This document shows positions 60,179 through 64,000 of a stretch of DNA of 64,000 bases, piece after piece. Origin of the DNA: Loxodes magnus (lineage: Eukaryota > Ciliophora > Karyorelictea > Loxodida > Loxodidae). Within the stretch, counting starts at the first letter, position 1; the number at the start of each line of letters is the position of its first letter. The DNA lies in contig CAMPDV010000011.1 in assembly GCA_946699065.1 (NCBI GenBank), positions 558,001 to 622,000 on the forward strand. Direction: 5' to 3'. The notes beneath the pieces were generated by a model that did not search any database, had not been told where the DNA came from, and was given only the letters and a program-made list of their open reading frames with translations. A program made the position numbers and the translations under genes.

Positions 60179-61721
60179 TCAAGCGCAAAGTCTTTTTACA
60201 ACTTCCTCTTTCGCTCCTTTCTGCATTTCATTAAATTATTTCCATGGTTCTGGTAGCCAAAATTTCGGTAACTTCCAAACTTTGAGAGTTTTATCTTTGC
60301 TTGCTGTGATTAGAAGATGATGATCCACAACATAATCTACTCTAAAGATAGTTTTTTTATGTGCTTTCCAAACATCTATATGAAACCTTACATTTTGGAA
60401 TTTCTTCCATTCCCCAAACAGTAACATTTCCGTGAGAATCTCCTACAAAAACATCCTATTTGTTTCCAGCCCAAGTTATACATTTATTGCTTGCTCTTCC
60501 TGGATAATCCAAAATTTTATGTGGTACTTAGTCACTAACATTATATTAAAAGACACATGAACTCCAGTCCTTACAACTAGCAAAGATGAAGCATCTATCA
60601 GAATCCACTAGAATGTCTGTTACAGGATTATCAAGACATACAAATAGCTTGCAAATTACATAAGGACTTCTCTCTTACAAATTTACTAATGCTATAGTGC
60701 CATTATCTGTTCCTACGTATGCTAACTCTTGCTTTATGTCTACTGAAAGGCAAGTTAATTTTCCCTCATCAACCTATATCTCTCCATGTAATTGTCCTTT
60801 TGGAATCAAAGACTTTTTAAGAGTTTTGTCAGCAGATATTGAAATAAAGCGACCCTTTGCATCATCAATTGCAATAGCCGTAAGAGGCTTATAATGAGGT
60901 TGAAAATCGGTAATTTTTTTAAATCCAATTGAAGAACTCCAAACAAAATCCTCATCCTTTCCACTTTATTCAGTTTCAGATGAAAAATCTAACTTTATTC
61001 CAAGCAATTGTCCATCATCAAGCCCAATTGCAAGGAGATTTAATTAACTATTCCACTTAAAGCAATGAACTATTTAGCCGAAATTCATTTCTAATATAAG
61101 TTATGCAGCTTAAAATAATCTCATAGGATCCTCTTAATTTTCATTTTTATACACTCTAATAATACTAACTGGCCTTCTTATTTCGAAATTTTCTTTATTG
61201 AAATGGAAATTTCTTAACTTAGACCAAAATCTTGAAGAATCTTCTAAGTCAACCATAAGAATTATTAAGATCTTTTTGTCATCAATATAATCATAGTCTT
61301 TTACTGGTAATGGTAATTCTATTTGCGGCTCACCTTCTTAAGGCTGTGCTTCTATTGGTTATTCAAGGATTAAATCTTTAGAATGAATTTTAATTTGGAA
61401 AAATTTATCAGCATCTTCTGATGTCATAATATCAGGCCTCTTTGAAATTTCACGGACGAATTATTCAATATGAGCTTTCCTTTAATTGAGCTTCTCAGAC
61501 GATTTAATTTTAGTCAAAGTGTTGCTTGGAAGATCAGGAATTTTAGGGAATTTTTTTCATAATTATTCACTTAAATCGTTGAACTCTTAAAATGACTTTT
61601 TTACAGTCCATTGTAATTATTCACTTCCTGAAGTTCTCACTTTGACTTCGTAGTAATCTACGTTTCCTTCAAGAGTAGGATTTTCAATATCGATTTTATA
61701 GAAACTTGAATTCGCTCCCAT
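60179..61721 (-). CDS. PX domain plus WD40 repeat protein
   Basis: Exon 1 is 61721-60392 and exon 2 is 60375-60179, with a 16-nt GT-AG intron at 60376-60391; 508 aa. Residues of about 15-110 are PX-like (YYEVKVRTSG, KKSFQEFNDLSEQLWKKFP, IPDLPSN, QRKAHIEQFVREIS, TSEDADKFFQI), so probably bind phosphoinositides. From about 200 onward come WD40 repeats, such as LLAIGLDDGQLLGIKL, TAIAIDDAKGRFISISADKTL, LAYVGTDNGTIALVNL, DVFVGDSHGNVTVWG and LLITASKDKTLKVWK. The intron falls in the last propeller blades; without it the final WD repeat is out of frame. PX plus WD40 implies a membrane-recruited scaffold, likely endosomal. One in-frame TGA (EQLWKKF) is Trp. The gene may be related to WDFY-type endosome proteins, but those use FYVE rather than PX. 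Confidence 0.88.
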
Positions 61722-62038
61722 CTTTTATTAAAACAAATATGCTAAGAAATTTAATTCCTTCTCTTCAACTCAAGATTAGTTTAATTCTACTAATGCTTGA
61801 TATTCTTGTATCTTCACACCCTTTTAAATTATAAATTATTAGAATAAGGAACTAGACATGTTATACGATTTTTAAGCTTATTTGAAGATAAATGCTTAAG
61901 CAATGAAATATATAGAGTATCATAAAGATATTGTATATATATCTTAGATTATCCTACTATTTACTTAATTAATCCTTCACTAAAATATAAAAGGGAAAAG
62001 ATATTTGTTTAACAATTTAAACTTAGAAATTAATACAA
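61722..62038. other. Short intergenic region
   Basis: About 320 bp of AT-rich DNA between two same-strand genes. No feature was recognised. Confidence 0.4.
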
Positions 62039-63856
62039 TCATGCTGTTTCTTTTTCATCAACTGTCTGCATTTTAAGAATTAGCTTATTTTAGTGCAACC
62101 AACAAAAAAAGACTAACTTTATGAGCAAATTTTATACTTTATATCTAAGTTTGATATAAATGAACTGCTATTTATTTAAGCTTTTTATAGGAGATTATTT
62201 AACAAAAGTCAAATTCTAATTTTATTAAAGATCTTTGTATTCCTTACACTTTTGTCTTTTACTTAAATCCACTTGTAGATCATCAAAACGTAATGAGACT
62301 TGAGGTATCAGTTTTTCTAAGTTTATATGTAAGCGTTTTTTATCAGATTTTTCTTAACTTTATTCATTATTTTTTCGCTTTAATTTAGAGGAAGAAATTA
62401 GTGCATATCTGTTTCCAGTTATTACTTAGTCTTTCTACAAGCTTCCTACTCTGTTATAACGTTAATATAATTATTAAAAATTTATTTTTGTTTCATCTTT
62501 ATTCTTAGCAATTCAGTTAGTTAACTTTCTTAAGGAATTTCACTTTTTATTACTTGACGTGTTGCAAGTAGAAGTAGCTTCTTTTTATTTCTAAATACCA
62601 TATCCAAACTGTGGATTTACTTGAGATAATAGTAAGTTTAGTTTCATTTCAATATCCTCTATCTTATCATTTTTCCTTATTTCAGCCTAAATAAAAAATT
62701 CGTTATTTTCATAAGTGAACTTAGGTTAGCTGCTCTTTTCAGGTGAACTGCTTTTGGGAGATTTTTCTTTCATTGCTCTAGTTACTGACACTGATCGCTT
62801 CCTTATGCTAGAAAAAGGCCTAGTATTAGTACCGTTGGGAGAAAATTTATTCCTTTCATTCATTCATTAGTTTAACTTTGTGAGACTATTTTGAAATTAA
62901 AATGTTTGCATATAATTGTTCAATGATTCTGTTCCATATTATTAAGAAACTTGTGTAAAGTTATCTTTTGATTCCAAAGCGTTATAACTTTTTATTCTTG
63001 TCTTCTTTTTGTAGTTATCCTCCTATTTTTTTTCTATTTCGTTTTAAGGGGTTTATGCTAGGTTTTACTTCTTTGTATTATTGTTATCAAGAATTAATAT
63101 GATTGAATTATCTGCCTTAGGTGTTTGAGTTAAATATAAAATCTAATTAGAAGTAGCTTATTTGATAGGTTCTTTCAATATGCTAATTGAAGAGGGCTTT
63201 CTAGTTTATCTTTGGGACGAAGATTTGTAATGAAGTCTTGTACTGTTTAAAGATTCAGGTACAGAACCATTTATCATTAATATTTTCTATACTTCATTTT
63301 ATTAAAATTCCTATCTCTCAGTTTTGGGAGATATCAAGTGACTGTTAGGGACAATCTTTTAGCTAAATAAGTTGTTATTTTTAGATGCTTTAAGTTACTT
63401 TCTTGTTTTAACTAGAGGTCTTTTTATTGTAAATAACTCCTAATAGTTAACTCAGTTATCACTTAGTCTAACTTTCTTCTATTTTTTCTATTCTTAGCGA
63501 TTGGTTTTTGTCTTAGATTATTTTTAAAAGGTAACCAAATTTTTTTAGCTTATAAGCTTAATTTTCTCAAAAAGATCATTCATTTTTTAATCTTAAATTA
63601 CCTCGTTTTATACTTCCTCTTCATCTTGCTAAAGCTTAATTGTCTTATTCTAAGATCTAAATTATTAATTCTTTTTCTTTCCCTTTTATATTGAATCCAA
63701 TCCCAAACTAACGTTCTAACTCAAGACTTCATTGGCAGATTTAATATAGTTGTTCTCTTTTTTTCTTGCATTGCTACTAGCCTGAAATTATGAAGGCAGT
63801 TCTATTAACTAATTTCTACTATTAAATTAAGATTTGTATTACTATCAATGTAGCAT
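62039..63856 (-). CDS. Basic, low-complexity protein of unknown function
   Basis: Continuous frame of 605 aa from ATG at 63856 (MLHWQQYKSQF) to TGA at 62039-62041, with no intron required. It is rich in Lys, Gln, Asn and Ser, largely disordered, with scattered short motifs (RPLVKTRKQLKASK, PFSSIRKRSVSVTRAMK, KIEDIEMKLNLLLSQV). TGA serves as Trp in LHWQQ, DNWVNY, NQWMNE, KKWNSL and TNWIAK; none occurs in the last 100 codons. No TM, signal peptide or catalytic motif was seen. Arg/Ser/Lys patches would suit phosphorylation or microtubule binding. The start is the first upstream ATG in frame; a later start is possible, and a frame-neutral exon before it cannot be excluded. Function unknown. Confidence 0.7.
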
Positions 63857-64000
63857 GCTTTAATGTATATTAATCACTAATTTTCTTATTAATTATATGA
63901 AATAATATAAAGCTCTGGAATACTATTATTAAATAAACTTCTATAGTCATCTACACAAACAGCGGTAGTAGGAATAGAAAAGCGTATAAATCAAGAAAGA

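Noticed and set aside
1..64000. Search for CRISPR arrays, insertion sequences, transposases and telomeric repeats
   Set aside because: No regularly spaced repeats, no transposase motifs and no G/C-rich telomere-like tandem units were seen.

Overview
The window is AT-rich nuclear DNA from a ciliate. Open frames run for hundreds of codons through TAA and TAG, which must be read as glutamine. TGA plays two parts. Inside genes it stands where homologues have tryptophan (HID1, muskelin kelch repeats, STIL, GCP4, PAQR, the AGC-type kinase). It is also the terminal codon of every gene whose end I could place. That fits the karyorelictean code (NCBI table 27, Loxodes type) best; a Condylostoma-like heterotrich is the alternative. 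The order is inferred from the code alone. Introns are tiny: twelve GT-AG introns of 16-22 nt were located by following homology and frame. No telomere, rRNA or convincing tRNA is present.

Layout. 0-5 kb: a coiled-coil RING protein (+) and a CDPK-type protein with a degraded kinase site (-). 5-7.4 kb: no gene, but a roughly 300-bp GC-rich island at 6440-6730 unlike anything around it. 7.4-14.2 kb: a coiled-coil protein (+), HID1 (-) and a PAQR receptor (+). 17-28.5 kb: a secreted Cys-rich protein, a degenerate histidine-kinase-like protein, muskelin, a basic Gln-rich protein and a two-TM protein (all -), then RCHY1/Pirh2 (+). 30-34.5 kb: a syntaxin-like protein, a 62-aa ORF and gamma-tubulin complex protein 4 with a large insertion (all +). 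37.9 kb: a small Cys-rich protein (+). 41.9-51 kb: a YANK/STK32-like kinase and a two-WW protein (-), a secreted GHL10-type glycoside-hydrolase-like protein (+) and STIL (-). 52-56 kb: a TVP38/TMEM64 VTT protein (-) and a PB1 plus EEP-fold protein (+). 60-64 kb: a PX-WD40 protein and a basic low-complexity protein (both -). Between these lie long AT-rich gaps of up to 4 kb.

Several genes belong to common themes. GCP4 (microtubule nucleation), STIL (centriole assembly) and possibly the CEP164-like WW protein suit a cell with many basal bodies. HID1, the syntaxin, the VTT protein and the PX-WD40 protein are membrane-trafficking factors. Muskelin, RCHY1 and the RING protein are ubiquitin-pathway factors. 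Three proteins (CDPK-like, histidine-kinase-like, EEP) keep an enzyme fold while key catalytic residues are missing. Because all three standard stop codons can be sense here, open frames alone are weak evidence; calls rest on homology, codon texture and exon arithmetic. Homology was judged by eye from memory of the families.
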